A stretch of DNA of 64,000 nt from JAGNXB01 sp942490895 (GCA_942490895.1 CALNZC010000066.1:178332-242331), one strand, 5' to 3'; positions 41,252 through 50,763 are shown, counted from the first letter of the stretch. The notes: generated by a model from the letters alone, not told the origin. Numbers and translations: made by a program.

Positions 41252-42471
41252 AAACACTATCCTACTGCACGATCCTCACCGTGGTCATCGCACTCTGCAC
41301 TTCGGTGACCCTTCCTGCACAAACACTGTTACGCAACGGGGATCATGAGATCTTCACGCCCTATCCGAGTATACCGAATCCCAGCGACCCCTGTTTTCGA
41401 GAGCTTTATCCGTTCAGCGTTACACCGCCACCTATGAATCCCGTCAACCCTCCCGGGATTGCTACCGCAAATGGCTCGGCAGATCATCGCTGTAACTCCC
41501 CCTTTTCCGGGACTGCGCATGGTGGTTTCTTTGCGAGCCCCAAAATGGAAAATCCAATCTATGCACTTTGCGCTCCTTTGACTAAAGGCGAATCCTATGA
41601 ACTCAGCCTGGCCTGGCAACTGTCTGAGGGGTCAGGGCTGGCCAGTCAGTCTATCTTCCTCTGGCTCACGGATACAACTTATATGCCTTCAGGATCAACT
41701 GTGTCACCAACCGACATCAATCTGCTTGTGGTTGAGGATTCTGACCCTTTAAAAAGTCTGGATGCGCTGGATTACCAGCAAGTCAGCTTGCCCTTCCAGG
41801 CAGAATCAGCAGCGAATGGATTGATCATTGGAAATATGACCACCATCGCCTCCCCGACGGGAGCAAATATCTTTGATCTCCAAAACGGGGGCGGCAGCCA
41901 TGCATATTATCATATTGATGATATCCGCATCCGTCCAATCCCGCGCATCCTGCCGACAGAGGCGGTCTGTCCGAATGTTCCTGTTGTACTCCGGTTGACC
42001 AACCATGTGGATTGTCAAGGCCCGTTTGATATGGATTGGTATGCCATTCAAGAGGACACCCTATTCCTGGGGACTGGAGACTCTATCACCTGGCAAGGGC
42101 CACAGACGACACAAATTCTGGCAGTCAATACCTGGGATACCCTCCAGGCTACAGTGGAGATCAATCTTATGCCGATTGAATCCGACACTTTCTTTGCCAT
42201 ACCTAATGTATTCACGCCCAATCGGGACGGCACTAATGATGAGTTCAGGCCTTTACTTCGGACACCGGTCACCGAATACCGAATGACCATCCATTCCCGA
42301 TGGGGCAAGGAGGTTTTTCAGACAAGGGATCCCTCAGAAGGTTGGAATGGGCAATTTCAGAATGAAGACCTGCCTTCAGACAGCTATGTCTATCGTCTGG
42401 AAATGACTTTTGAAGCCTGTGGACAGTTGGTTACCAAACTTGAACGCGGAGAAGTTACGTTGGTCAGATAA
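41248..42471 (+). CDS. T9SS type B sorting-domain secreted protein
   Basis: A 407-residue exported protein with signal peptide ('CTILTVVIALCTSVTLPAQ'). Residues about 25-225 form a beta-sandwich region ('LSLAWQLSEGSGLASQ', 'IIGNMTTIASP', 'YYHIDDIRIRPIPR') resembling a carbohydrate-binding or LamG-like module. The last 90 residues are the gliding-motility-associated C-terminal domain: 'FFAIPNVFTPNRDGTNDEFR', 'MTIHSRWGKEVFQT', 'EGWNGQF' and 'DSYVYRLEMTFEACGQ'. This is the type B signal for export by the type IX system and attachment at the surface. It starts within the phzF stop (ATGA). Confidence 0.9.
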   Translation: MKTLSYCTILTVVIALCTSVTLPAQTLLRNGDHEIFTPYPSIPNPSDPCFRELYPFSVTPPPMNPVNPPGIATANGSADHRCNSPFSGTAHGGFFASPKMENPIYALCAPLTKGESYELSLAWQLSEGSGLASQSIFLWLTDTTYMPSGSTVSPTDINLLVVEDSDPLKSLDALDYQQVSLPFQAESAANGLIIGNMTTIASPTGANIFDLQNGGGSHAYYHIDDIRIRPIPRILPTEAVCPNVPVVLRLTNHVDCQGPFDMDWYAIQEDTLFLGTGDSITWQGPQTTQILAVNTWDTLQATVEINLMPIESDTFFAIPNVFTPNRDGTNDEFRPLLRTPVTEYRMTIHSRWGKEVFQTRDPSEGWNGQFQNEDLPSDSYVYRLEMTFEACGQLVTKLERGEVTLVR

Positions 42472-42496
42472 CGGTTCCAGGATTTGTCACTTACAC

Positions 42497-42511
42497 CCTC
42501 CTTAAAGGAGG
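42497..42511 (+). promoter_or_regulatory. self-complementary hairpin holding a perfect SD sequence
   Basis: CCTCCTTAAAGGAGG forms a short hairpin (CCTCC / GGAGG, loop TTAAA). One arm, with the next base, reads AAAGGAGGT, a full Shine-Dalgarno sequence; the other arm has the anti-SD sequence. It lies between the type B protein stop (42471) and the promoter of the small HTH-like gene. It could be a terminator stem or a sequestered SD, but no start codon lies at the proper distance. Confidence 0.35.
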
Positions 42512-42577
42512 TCTGTCCCGTGATTCGTCCAGTTGGATGGAAAGGTGATTAGAATTCTCTTTTTTCCCTTAAAAAGT

Positions 42578-42608
42578 TTTGGTATCCCTGTACAATGGCT
42601 TAACTTTC
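42578..42608 (+). promoter_or_regulatory. consensus Bacteroidota promoter before the HTH-like gene
   Basis: TTTG (42578-42581), exactly 19 bp of spacer, then TAACTTTC (42601-42608), one base from TAnnTTTG. It is the best full -33/-7 pair in the window. Transcription from about 42614 supports the ATG at 42632 as start and excludes the longer reading from 42533. Confidence 0.7.
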
Positions 42609-42631
42609 CAATCAAGAAAAACTTCTTTGCC

Positions 42632-42898
42632 ATGTACATTACATTTGAAGAATTACGCAAAATAAAGCACTCCTTGCCCACTGGTAGCGTCAAGCGGATC
42701 GCAGACGATCTGGAACTTGATGAGCAGACCGTAAGGAACTATTTCGGTGCCAACAAATATGACGAGAACGGTGAATTAGTCGAGAAGCATGTACAACCTG
42801 GCCCACAAGGCGGCTATGTTGAGCTGACAGACACACGTATCCTGGATTGTGCCAAAAAAATCCTGGCAGAACAGGAAACACCCACTACCGTCAATTGA
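42632..42898 (+). CDS. small HTH-like DNA-binding protein
   Basis: An 88-residue cytoplasmic protein beginning MYITFEELRKIKHSLPTGSV. Residues 9-40 fit a helix-turn-helix: 'GSVKRIADDLELDEQTVRNY', where helix two (RIADDL) and recognition helix (EQTVRNYF) have the expected spacing. The C-terminal third has 'RILDCAKKILAEQE', a further helix. Similar short proteins occur widely in Bacteroidota, with no assigned role. The start is fixed by the promoter directly upstream. Its stop overlaps the convergent trmN6 gene by 8 bp. Confidence 0.75.
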   Translation: MYITFEELRKIKHSLPTGSVKRIADDLELDEQTVRNYFGANKYDENGELVEKHVQPGPQGGYVELTDTRILDCAKKILAEQETPTTVN

Positions 42899-43700
42899 TC
42901 AAAGGGGGGTAAGCGGAATCGCTTGCCCCCCTTTCTTTTCCTGTTTTCATGGAAGGGACTTGATCTATAGATTGACCCGGTAAATAGAATCTGGAGGTCA
43001 GACGAATAAAGTCTGGGGAGTAGGCATTGCCTTCTGTCAATCGGACTGTCAATTCTTCTTCCTGAAGACGACTTGGCTGTCTGGACAGGGAGACCAACAT
43101 CCGAGTGATCGGCTTTTGGGGTCTGGCTCTGATCCTGACAAGCCTGTTCACCTGAAAACCACTCTCGCGGCCAATCGCCCTCAGCGACTCCAGCGATTCC
43201 CACGGCAGAATTAATTCCAGACGCCCTTCAGGTGTGAGTAGTCGCTCCCCCATCCAAAAAAGATCTGCAAGGTGGAGACTCCCCTGATGACGGGCCATCT
43301 GGCGACCATCTGATTGGGGTGGCATCCCCGATTGAAAAAATGGCGGGTTAGACACCAGATGATCCACCCGTTCTCGGTCGGCCGCTTGTGCCCATACTCG
43401 TACATCTGCATGATGCAAAGTCAGGCGATCCTGCCAGGGGCTTGAGTTGAAATTAGTGCTTGCATCCTGAGCCGCTCCACCATCCAGTTCAACTGCCTCG
43501 ATAACGGTAGCAGGGAAACGCTGTGCCATCATCAGTGCAATCAGTCCTGTCCCGGTTCCGACATCCAGAATTTTGGATGTTTGAGTGATTGGGGTTGACC
43601 ATGCCCCCAACAGAATTCCATCTGTGCCCACCTTCATGGCGGAATGTTCATGACAGATGGAAAATTGCTGGAAGTGAAACACGGTTTCACTCATCATCAC
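42891..43700 (-). CDS. trmN6: tRNA1(Val) A37 N6-methyltransferase
   Basis: A 269-residue SAM-dependent methylase of the YfiC/TrmN6 group, which methylates A37 next to the anticodon of tRNA1(Val). Motifs: 'FSICHEHSAMKVGTDGILLG', motif I 'LDVGTGTGLIALMMAQ', and the N6-methylase signature 'LVSNPPFFQSGMPP'. The C-terminal 'QKPITRMLVSLSRQ' also fits. The start may be Met1 (43700) or Met3 (43694). Its first codons overlap the stop of the PLD gene by 4 bp, so it may be co-transcribed with that operon. Its last codons overlap the terminator hairpin of the convergent gene. Confidence 0.92.
   Translation of the reverse strand: MMMSETVFHFQQFSICHEHSAMKVGTDGILLGAWSTPITQTSKILDVGTGTGLIALMMAQRFPATVIEAVELDGGAAQDASTNFNSSPWQDRLTLHHADVRVWAQAADRERVDHLVSNPPFFQSGMPPQSDGRQMARHQGSLHLADLFWMGERLLTPEGRLELILPWESLESLRAIGRESGFQVNRLVRIRARPQKPITRMLVSLSRQPSRLQEEELTVRLTEGNAYSPDFIRLTSRFYLPGQSIDQVPSMKTGKERGASDSAYPPLIN
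42901..42934 (+). terminator. terminator hairpin inside the trmN6 3' coding end
   Basis: AAAGGGGGGTAAGCG (42901-42915) pairs with CGCTTGCCCCCCTTT (42920-42934) with one G-U pair and a GAAT loop, followed by CTTTTC on the plus strand. It follows the stop of the small HTH-like gene by 2 bp. The same bases encode the last residues of the minus-strand methyltransferase, so signal and code overlap. Confidence 0.75.
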
Positions 43701-45880
43701 CTGGTGACCGGTACAATGAAACTTTGACGGTAATCTGCAAACGGAAACTTCACCAGGTACTGACCGGCTGGAAGTGCAGGTACAGGAATGGAATAGGTGT
43801 GCATTCCGACATTTTTCCAGATCGAATGACGGACGACGACTCTTCCGAACATATCGATCAATTCGATCTCGGTGGATCCATAGCGATCACCCTTACCGAA
43901 TAAAAAGAGCGTCCCAGACTGAATGGTGCCATTCCATTGGCTGGCAAATGGATCCGGATCCGTTGTGGATACTGGAATTTCTCCCCATCTAGCCTCGAAT
44001 TCCTGTCTGAACTGGTTGGCAACCAAGGCATCGTGAATGATCACTGTATTCTCGTCATTCTGTTGATCTGCAGCATTGCTCCAATTATGAGAACCCGTGA
44101 TGACCACCTCATCATCCAGGATGGCGTATTTGTGATGCAGAAGAATAGAGGGAGAATGATCGATCACATCAACCCCGGCATTGAGGATCTTATTGAATTC
44201 ACTCCCATTATCATTGATATTCTCAATGATCCCTCTCACCTCAAGACCGTTCTGAAGTTGCTGGATCATGGCTTCTGCAAGGTCATCCTTTGTGAAGGTT
44301 AACAATGCAAACCGAATGGAAAACACCGCATTCTGCAGTTCATCCAGGATCTCCCGATTGGTAAAGTCACTGGGTGAGAAATAGGATTCCACAAGCGACC
44401 CGTTCACCTTAAAGAGGTGCGGCGTATTATCCCATTTTTCTGATCCAAATCGCGCATAGTCGGGTTCCGGTACCTGCCCTTGACTACCCCACATCTCTTC
44501 AAACTCCCGGGTATAATTTTTTGCCAACGCATGATCCCGAATCAGAACCATGTTATTCGGATAACTCAGGATCTGAGAGGTGGTGAAATTCATAGATCCC
44601 GTAAATACAGCCGCCTGTTCAGGGATGGCTGCATCAATGACCACAAACTTGTTGTGCATCAGGGCCCAGTCATTGCCATACAGCACAGGAAATGCAGGAG
44701 GCGGTTCAAGGGATGTATTTGAAGTTGATTCAGCTGCGATATAGCGCACCTGAATTCCTTTGTTCTTGGCAATATTCAATGCGTTGACGATGACATCCTC
44801 ATTGACATTATAAATGGCCAGGTCGATACTTTGGGTGGCCTGTTGAATCAACTCGATCAGGGCATCCAGAATGTCATCTCCAGATGTCGTGATCGGCTCT
44901 GCCCCCATTGCATAGGACTGGTCGACAGACCGATTGAAATAAACCGCAATTGACCCAGGCAAGGACGAAGCCGTGCTCATCCAACGTTGCTGACTGCTGA
45001 TCATGCTTCCCGGACGGTCTGCAATGACCTGAACCCGATAAAATGTAGCCGGGGTCAAACCCTGGATCGAATGGGTATGAATGAGCGCACTCGCATTAAT
45101 AGTGTCTTGTTTCCCGTTGCCGAATACATCCTCGATCATCACGCGTGCCGTAGCCGGAAGGTTGGTCTCCCAGTGCAGGGTTACAGAAGATGCATCCAGG
45201 TCAGTTTGCCGGATATCGCGAGTGAAAAATAAATCCGTCGCCGGAATGATATCCTGCATATCCCGTGGCAAGATCTGATATCCAAAATAGGCTGAAAGGA
45301 TGCCGATCAGATCTACCGGAGCTGTCGGTATCGGCAGTCCAACCAGATCCTGCCCATTGCGCACATAGACATCGGCTTGGGCACCACTTGCATCTTTGAT
45401 GGTATAGGTGGAATTTCCTTTGAAGTCACCAGACTCCAGAAAGGTCACTGCTTCAAATCGGGCAAGCGTTCCTTCCAGATTCTCCTGAATATCGGAGATC
45501 ATTCTGGATGGCGGATCTGGCAAAATATTTCCTTTTGAATGGACCACAAATCCAGTTACCGGACTCAACTCCAATAATCCGTTGTAATCCACTAATACCC
45601 CGGTCACGGTGATGCTATCTCCACGAGTCACCTGGTTGGCAAAACCACTCACAGATCCCGTGCCTGGATATGCTGGCAATCCACCAGTACCATCCTCCAC
45701 ATATCGGATTGTCCCCAACTCCTGGCCATTGGTCACCCGGCCAGAAATGGTGACGGATGTTCCTTCCTGGAAAGTCCGGGCCAGATTGATGGGTGTCTGT
45801 CCAATAGCCGCCAGGCTATAAGCCAGAAAAGCCAGCACAAATGCTGGCCTTCTGTAAAAGGTCTGTCGTTGATCCTGCAT
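43697..45880 (-). CDS. T9SS-secreted phospholipase D-type phosphodiesterase
   Basis: A 727-residue exported protein (signal 'FVLAFLAYSLAAIGQ'). Residues about 25-235 are an OB-like/DUF5689-like region ('GTSVTISGRVTNGQELGTIR', 'TVTGVLVDYNGLLELSPV'), followed by a fibronectin III domain ('SVTLHWETNLPATARVMI'). Then come two PLD catalytic halves with HxK motifs, 'ALMHNKFVVIDAA' plus 'TGSMNFT', and 'ILLHHKYAILDDE' plus 'TGSHNWSNAADQQNDENTV'. The last 70 residues resemble a type A T9SS sorting domain ('IDMFGRVVVRHSIWKN', 'LPAGQYLVKF'). PLD enzymes cut phosphodiesters in lipids or nucleic acids. It starts 1 bp after the DUF5689 gene and overlaps trmN6. Confidence 0.88.
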   Translation of the reverse strand: MQDQRQTFYRRPAFVLAFLAYSLAAIGQTPINLARTFQEGTSVTISGRVTNGQELGTIRYVEDGTGGLPAYPGTGSVSGFANQVTRGDSITVTGVLVDYNGLLELSPVTGFVVHSKGNILPDPPSRMISDIQENLEGTLARFEAVTFLESGDFKGNSTYTIKDASGAQADVYVRNGQDLVGLPIPTAPVDLIGILSAYFGYQILPRDMQDIIPATDLFFTRDIRQTDLDASSVTLHWETNLPATARVMIEDVFGNGKQDTINASALIHTHSIQGLTPATFYRVQVIADRPGSMISSQQRWMSTASSLPGSIAVYFNRSVDQSYAMGAEPITTSGDDILDALIELIQQATQSIDLAIYNVNEDVIVNALNIAKNKGIQVRYIAAESTSNTSLEPPPAFPVLYGNDWALMHNKFVVIDAAIPEQAAVFTGSMNFTTSQILSYPNNMVLIRDHALAKNYTREFEEMWGSQGQVPEPDYARFGSEKWDNTPHLFKVNGSLVESYFSPSDFTNREILDELQNAVFSIRFALLTFTKDDLAEAMIQQLQNGLEVRGIIENINDNGSEFNKILNAGVDVIDHSPSILLHHKYAILDDEVVITGSHNWSNAADQQNDENTVIIHDALVANQFRQEFEARWGEIPVSTTDPDPFASQWNGTIQSGTLFLFGKGDRYGSTEIELIDMFGRVVVRHSIWKNVGMHTYSIPVPALPAGQYLVKFPFADYRQSFIVPVTR

Positions 45881-45881
45881 C

Positions 45882-47903
45882 CTATTTATCCTGGACCAAT
45901 ATATCATCAAGAATAAAGGTCGTCGTTTGCCCACCCGGGCCGTTTCCATTGTACCTAAAGGCAATATATCCCGTACCGCTATACGCGGAAAGATCAACTT
46001 CACCTGAATTCACCCAATCATAGTCTGTGGTAGATGAAGTGGGCAGTTGTGCGGCCAGAGAGTTCCAGGTCGCTCCACCAATATTCGTCCCGTTAAAATC
46101 AGTGGAGATCAGAACTGAGCCTGCATCATGCACCCAGAATGCAACAGAACTCCGGAAGGATAATTTTTTCGCAACGGACAGGTCAATAGCCGGGGTAATC
46201 AACCAGGTTTCCATCTCTGGATCGGTATCATTATAGGCGGTAGCCTGAACATAGGTATTCCCACTAAAGGTTTTACCTCGCCAAACACGGGTTCCTTTTG
46301 TCGCCACATTAAGCCATCCATTCAAAGAGACATCGGCATTATTTCCAACGGATTCAAAATCCTCATCGACATCACCTCCGCTAGGCCCGCCACCATCGCA
46401 ACGCATTCCAGACATGGACAGATCCTGGGGGCTGCGAATAAATAATTGAAAGTCACCATTATAAATAGCCAGGATGCCTGTTATCGTACCATTGCCATTC
46501 GGAGTGTTCTGGCCGGCAAAATCCGCATATCCACTTGTCCGTAAAAGAATGGTGTTATCATCACAATCTTCAATATTCAGGTTGACCGAAAACTTGCCAA
46601 CAGCATCTGCATAGGTCTTGCCTGCATCTGCATCAGTCAATTGTGCTGCCTGAATGCGCACCAGCTTGCTGACATCATCCATTCCGATTTGATCAATATT
46701 TTTAACCAAAGGGGTTACCGTCTGTCCAGACTGCCCGGCGATCACATGAGTCGAGACATTTGCCTCTTCAATACCACCGAGGCGCAGGTTACCATTCGTA
46801 TCGGTATAGGTCCCTCCGCCGATCTGGATCAAACCAAAATAATCGCTGATCACCAGGTTCTTACACTTCAGAAAAACTTCGCGTCCGACACCAAAATCCT
46901 GAAACAGGTCAAATGCATTGATCTTGATCTCGATGCCCGCAGTGGCATCCTGAATGACGATCGTCTTGTAGTAGTTTCCGGATTGATCATCCATGGTTAC
47001 AACTCCACCAACGATAAGATCTTGTGAAATCGTGGTGAATTCACCGGATTGATACAGTGCTTTCAAATCGGCGATCGTACCATTCGGGGTCACCCCACTC
47101 TGTCCGCAACGGGCTGCGGTCATATCTACATCGTTCTGGTCGCGAATGAATAATTGAAGGTCACTACCAAATACACCCACCAGAGCCACCAGCGTTCCTT
47201 TTCCGGTTGGGGTCAATTCTCCTGCAAAGTCAGCATATCCGCTTGTCCGCAAAAGAACAGTATTTCCGGTGCAATCTTCGACCAGGTGGTTCACTGAAAA
47301 TTGTGTCACCGGATCGGCAAAAGTTTCTCCTGCATCGGATTGAATAAACTGGACATCAGTCAGCTGAATCAAGGTGCTCATGTCATTGGTATTGACATCC
47401 TTGATCCCTTTTACTTTCGGGGTGACAAACTGGTCGCGTTTGCCGGCTACCAAATAGTCCTTCAAGAGGGCTTCTTCGATCCCGGAGAGGCGGGTTTGTC
47501 CGGCATCATCATAGGTGCCACCACCTAACTGGACCAGTCCGTTATAATCGCTGATCACCAGGCCACGGCATCGTATGAAAATTTCCCGACCAATCGGGTA
47601 GTCATTTGCCAAGCCAACAGAGTTGAGTTTTACTTCAATTCCCGCGGTTTCATCCTGGATCACGATGGTCTTGTAGAAGTTGCCGGAAGCATCGTCAGCT
47701 ATGACAATACCCCGAATGATCAACTCATCCGTGATATCGGTAAACGCACCTGGAACATACCAGGATTTTAGATCCTGGATCGTCGCATTGGCTGTAATAT
47801 CAATCGCTTCACCGCCGGGAGGTGGTTCATCAAAATCGAGATCCACACAGGCCACGGGCACCAGCAGGCCAACCAGAAGGAGGTAGGAAAATAGACGTTT
47901 CAT
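45882..47903 (-). CDS. lipoprotein with two DUF5689 modules
   Basis: A 673-residue surface lipoprotein. Lipobox in 'LLVPVACVDLDFDEPPP' (Cys near residue 20). Residues about 38-275 and 280-515 are two copies of the same DUF5689-type module: 'GNFYKTIVIQDETAGIEVKL' and 'GNYYKTIVIQDATAGIEIKI', 'VISDYNGLVQLGGGTY' and 'VISDYFGLIQIGGGTY', 'LLRTSGYADFAGELTP' and 'LLRTSGYADFAGQNTP'. The last 150 residues form a beta-sandwich of the choice-of-anchor type ('METWLITPAIDLSVAKKLSF'). It lies between a TonB receptor gene (6-bp gap) and the PLD gene (1-bp gap). It probably binds the substrate for the receptor. Confidence 0.9.
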   Translation of the reverse strand: MKRLFSYLLLVGLLVPVACVDLDFDEPPPGGEAIDITANATIQDLKSWYVPGAFTDITDELIIRGIVIADDASGNFYKTIVIQDETAGIEVKLNSVGLANDYPIGREIFIRCRGLVISDYNGLVQLGGGTYDDAGQTRLSGIEEALLKDYLVAGKRDQFVTPKVKGIKDVNTNDMSTLIQLTDVQFIQSDAGETFADPVTQFSVNHLVEDCTGNTVLLRTSGYADFAGELTPTGKGTLVALVGVFGSDLQLFIRDQNDVDMTAARCGQSGVTPNGTIADLKALYQSGEFTTISQDLIVGGVVTMDDQSGNYYKTIVIQDATAGIEIKINAFDLFQDFGVGREVFLKCKNLVISDYFGLIQIGGGTYTDTNGNLRLGGIEEANVSTHVIAGQSGQTVTPLVKNIDQIGMDDVSKLVRIQAAQLTDADAGKTYADAVGKFSVNLNIEDCDDNTILLRTSGYADFAGQNTPNGNGTITGILAIYNGDFQLFIRSPQDLSMSGMRCDGGGPSGGDVDEDFESVGNNADVSLNGWLNVATKGTRVWRGKTFSGNTYVQATAYNDTDPEMETWLITPAIDLSVAKKLSFRSSVAFWVHDAGSVLISTDFNGTNIGGATWNSLAAQLPTSSTTDYDWVNSGEVDLSAYSGTGYIAFRYNGNGPGGQTTTFILDDILVQDK

Positions 47904-47909
47904 AAGCGA

Positions 47910-50663
47910 TTAGATGCGAACACTAAAGTTGATGAAATAATTCAGACCAAATGCGTAGAAGTACCGGTTGGGAAAACGACCAACATCACGGGACTCATCG
48001 TCAAAACGCAACTGTTCAAACCCACCGGTGATGAAATCAGTATTGTTCAGAATATTGTTCACCCCGACATTGAGGTATAAATAGGTATCCTTGACCTTCC
48101 AGGATTTTCCGCCAAAGACATTCAACATGAACCCATCCGGAAGCTCTTCCTGATGCAGGATATCATTCCATTGATCAGATCCCTGTTCCACACCGTCGAC
48201 TGCCGCAGCAGTCCGTCTGTCCGGTGAAAAATCCAGGAATGACTTTCGGAAATAGTTCAACTGAATATTGGCAAACCAGAATTTACTGCTGTTATAGGTG
48301 ACCCCCAGGGAAAAGGCTTCCTGAGGCATCCCATCCATATGGAAGTTCTTGAGGTAGACGGTGCGATCCTGGTAAACATACTCTCCCGTGTTATCCTGGA
48401 CAACTGAAGCGAGGGCCCGATCTGTATAATAATATTGTCCCAGCGCGACAGCGCTATTGACCGTCACGGCAGGAGTGAGTTTCCATTCTGCACCCCATTC
48501 GGTGCCGATATGCCGCCTATTCAACCCGCTGAGGATATAGTTACCAAAGGTATTCTCCAGGTCATTAAAGAACGTGATGACATCCGTTTGATCCCTGATC
48601 TCAGTGAGATAACCGGTGGCTCTGAATTTGAAGTTTGGTGCTTGCAAGCGGTAAGTCAGCTCACCACTGTAGACCTTCTCCGTTGGTATATCCGGAACCA
48701 CCTGATCGCGAGTTCGGGGGGATACAAAGGCATTGGTAAAATCCGGGGCATTGGCCGCCGCGAAGATGGCACCGGTGATATAGTTCCGACCATTGATCTT
48801 ATAGGTCAGACCACCCTTACCCGTCCAGGTGAGAAAATCGAGCACTTCAGATTTCCCCTGGGAGTTGTCAGGAAAGCGGCCATTGCGTGTGTTGCCTTGT
48901 CGGTAAAAGCTGGTCATACCTAGCTCGGCACCAATAAACCCGTCCACGCGACTGCCGGAGAAATTTGCTTGTGCCCAGCCCTGATAGTTTTGGGACCTGA
49001 TCTGGTAATCGTATCCGAACTTGTCTCCTTCCCGCACGAGATGGTTGGGGCGATCCAGGTCATTCTGGAGAATCTCGGGGTTGTTCGGGAAGTCAAACTC
49101 GGCAAATCTGTCGATGTCCAGCCAAAAGTCTCCACCAAGCAGATCCAGAACCGATTTGAAATAATCGGTTTGTAACTGTTGTCCTTGTAAACCAGCGCTG
49201 ATCAGGTGGCGGTTGTTCAGGCTCTTCATATAGACCACTCGTCCTTGCAACGTACGTGCATCGCTGCGGTATTCCTGCAACATATACTTGGAGCGAAGGC
49301 CGGAAACCGAATTGCCTGCGATACCATCCACATTCTGGATAGTGGCAGGACTGTTATAGTTGGTATTGTAGAGATAGGTCCAATCCACTTGACGAAGCGA
49401 CTCATCATTCATCAAGGCATCTTTGACCTGAGCAGAAGATTCGGGATCATCAATGCTACTGGGCCAGCGGCGATAATACTCCGGGCGAGGGTCTCGGGCA
49501 TCTGCCCACTCCAGGGCACTGCTTCCATATTTTCCATCCTGCCAGGAGAAGGACGCCATCAGGTTGCTGGTCGCGTCCATTTGCCAATCGTATCTCAGAA
49601 TGGCGATGGGCTGATGGGCATCCACTACCCTGCTGTTTCGTACTTCACCTTCCTGCTTTCCCCAATATGGGTTGTAGTAGTTTGAACCAGAGATTTCATT
49701 TTGCTCCTTTGTATTGGCAATTGAACGTCCTCTATTGACGGGCGCACCGAGGACAGTCAAATTGAGCAGATGATTCTTGGCTAATCGTTTGTCGACTGAC
49801 ATGAAATAGGACCAGCCATCAAAGTGAGTACCCGGGATATAGCCTTCCTGGCCCCAGCGTCGGGAACCGGACACAGAAACTGCCCAATCATTTTTCAACC
49901 AACCCGTCGACCAGGTGACCATCGCCCTGTTCCGATATGTACGGTTTGAGCTGGCATAACCCGCACGGATCTGTTTCCGTTGACGGTGAGCTCGGGTATC
50001 AAATGTGGTGATCCCACCAATGTTGGCGATTGATTCACCCTGGAAAGACAATCCGACCTGATTCTCATTGGCACGCATCACGTCATTCAAACCTGCCCAC
50101 TCACTCCAGAACACATCTCCATTGCCCGGGTCATTTGCACTTACCCCATTTAACAGGACAGTTGTATATCTGGATTCATAACCACGAATCCGAAAGCGAG
50201 CTGCAGAAAACTGGAAGGCGGCTGCACTGATAAATGGATCACGAGCTGCTTGCAAGAGACCAGAGACATTGCCAGCTGCATTCTCATCAAAGTCTGACTC
50301 CGTCAGTTCGATCACGGGAATATCCTGGATCAATTCATCGGTTCGAGTGCGGTCAGACCCTTTTGACAATATGACATCCCCCAACTCCATGGATTCAGAG
50401 GCATCCTTGGGGATCTGGATGACCTTAGGACTGTATCCAACCATGCTAATGGTTAGTTCACTGTCCATTTGCGGATTGATCCGAAGCACAAAGGAACCAT
50501 CTGCACGAGTGCCAAAAGCCATATCGCCGACAGCGATGACCGCATCCGCAATTCCTGTACCGGTCACTTCATCCACAACGCGCCCCTGGATAGAGATCAC
50601 TTGAGCATGAAGAGGGATAGACAGCAGAGCAAAATAGAGGAAAACAAGGGTTGATCGAACCAT
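47910..50663 (-). CDS. TonB-dependent outer-membrane receptor of the DUF5689 operon
   Basis: A 917-residue receptor with signal peptide ('TLVFLYFALLSIPLHAQ'), carboxypeptidase-like domain ('SIQGRVVDEVTGTGIADAVI'), a plug region with 'RFRIRGYESRYTTVLLNGVS' and 'DPGNGDVFWSEWAGLNDVMR', and a barrel of about 650 residues ending 'LNYFINFSVRI'. It is the first gene of the operon receptor - DUF5689 lipoprotein - PLD - trmN6, with gaps of 6, 1 and overlapping bases. The divergent gene encodes a secreted nuclease/phosphatase. The plug sequence differs from that of the other two receptors in the window, so it likely has another substrate. Confidence 0.92.
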   Translation of the reverse strand: MVRSTLVFLYFALLSIPLHAQVISIQGRVVDEVTGTGIADAVIAVGDMAFGTRADGSFVLRINPQMDSELTISMVGYSPKVIQIPKDASESMELGDVILSKGSDRTRTDELIQDIPVIELTESDFDENAAGNVSGLLQAARDPFISAAAFQFSAARFRIRGYESRYTTVLLNGVSANDPGNGDVFWSEWAGLNDVMRANENQVGLSFQGESIANIGGITTFDTRAHRQRKQIRAGYASSNRTYRNRAMVTWSTGWLKNDWAVSVSGSRRWGQEGYIPGTHFDGWSYFMSVDKRLAKNHLLNLTVLGAPVNRGRSIANTKEQNEISGSNYYNPYWGKQEGEVRNSRVVDAHQPIAILRYDWQMDATSNLMASFSWQDGKYGSSALEWADARDPRPEYYRRWPSSIDDPESSAQVKDALMNDESLRQVDWTYLYNTNYNSPATIQNVDGIAGNSVSGLRSKYMLQEYRSDARTLQGRVVYMKSLNNRHLISAGLQGQQLQTDYFKSVLDLLGGDFWLDIDRFAEFDFPNNPEILQNDLDRPNHLVREGDKFGYDYQIRSQNYQGWAQANFSGSRVDGFIGAELGMTSFYRQGNTRNGRFPDNSQGKSEVLDFLTWTGKGGLTYKINGRNYITGAIFAAANAPDFTNAFVSPRTRDQVVPDIPTEKVYSGELTYRLQAPNFKFRATGYLTEIRDQTDVITFFNDLENTFGNYILSGLNRRHIGTEWGAEWKLTPAVTVNSAVALGQYYYTDRALASVVQDNTGEYVYQDRTVYLKNFHMDGMPQEAFSLGVTYNSSKFWFANIQLNYFRKSFLDFSPDRRTAAAVDGVEQGSDQWNDILHQEELPDGFMLNVFGGKSWKVKDTYLYLNVGVNNILNNTDFITGGFEQLRFDDESRDVGRFPNRYFYAFGLNYFINFSVRI

Positions 50664-50763
50664 AGTATTAGCAAAGTGAAGCTAAGGTACAGCAACCCTT
50701 TAATCCGACCAACGGGAGATCAATAATTAATAGAAAAGTGACGTACGACCCTTTTCATCATCG

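Noticed and set aside
42533..42631. Longer frame for the small HTH-like protein
   Set aside because: A consensus promoter with 19-bp spacing lies within this stretch, so the ATG at 42632 is the likely start.
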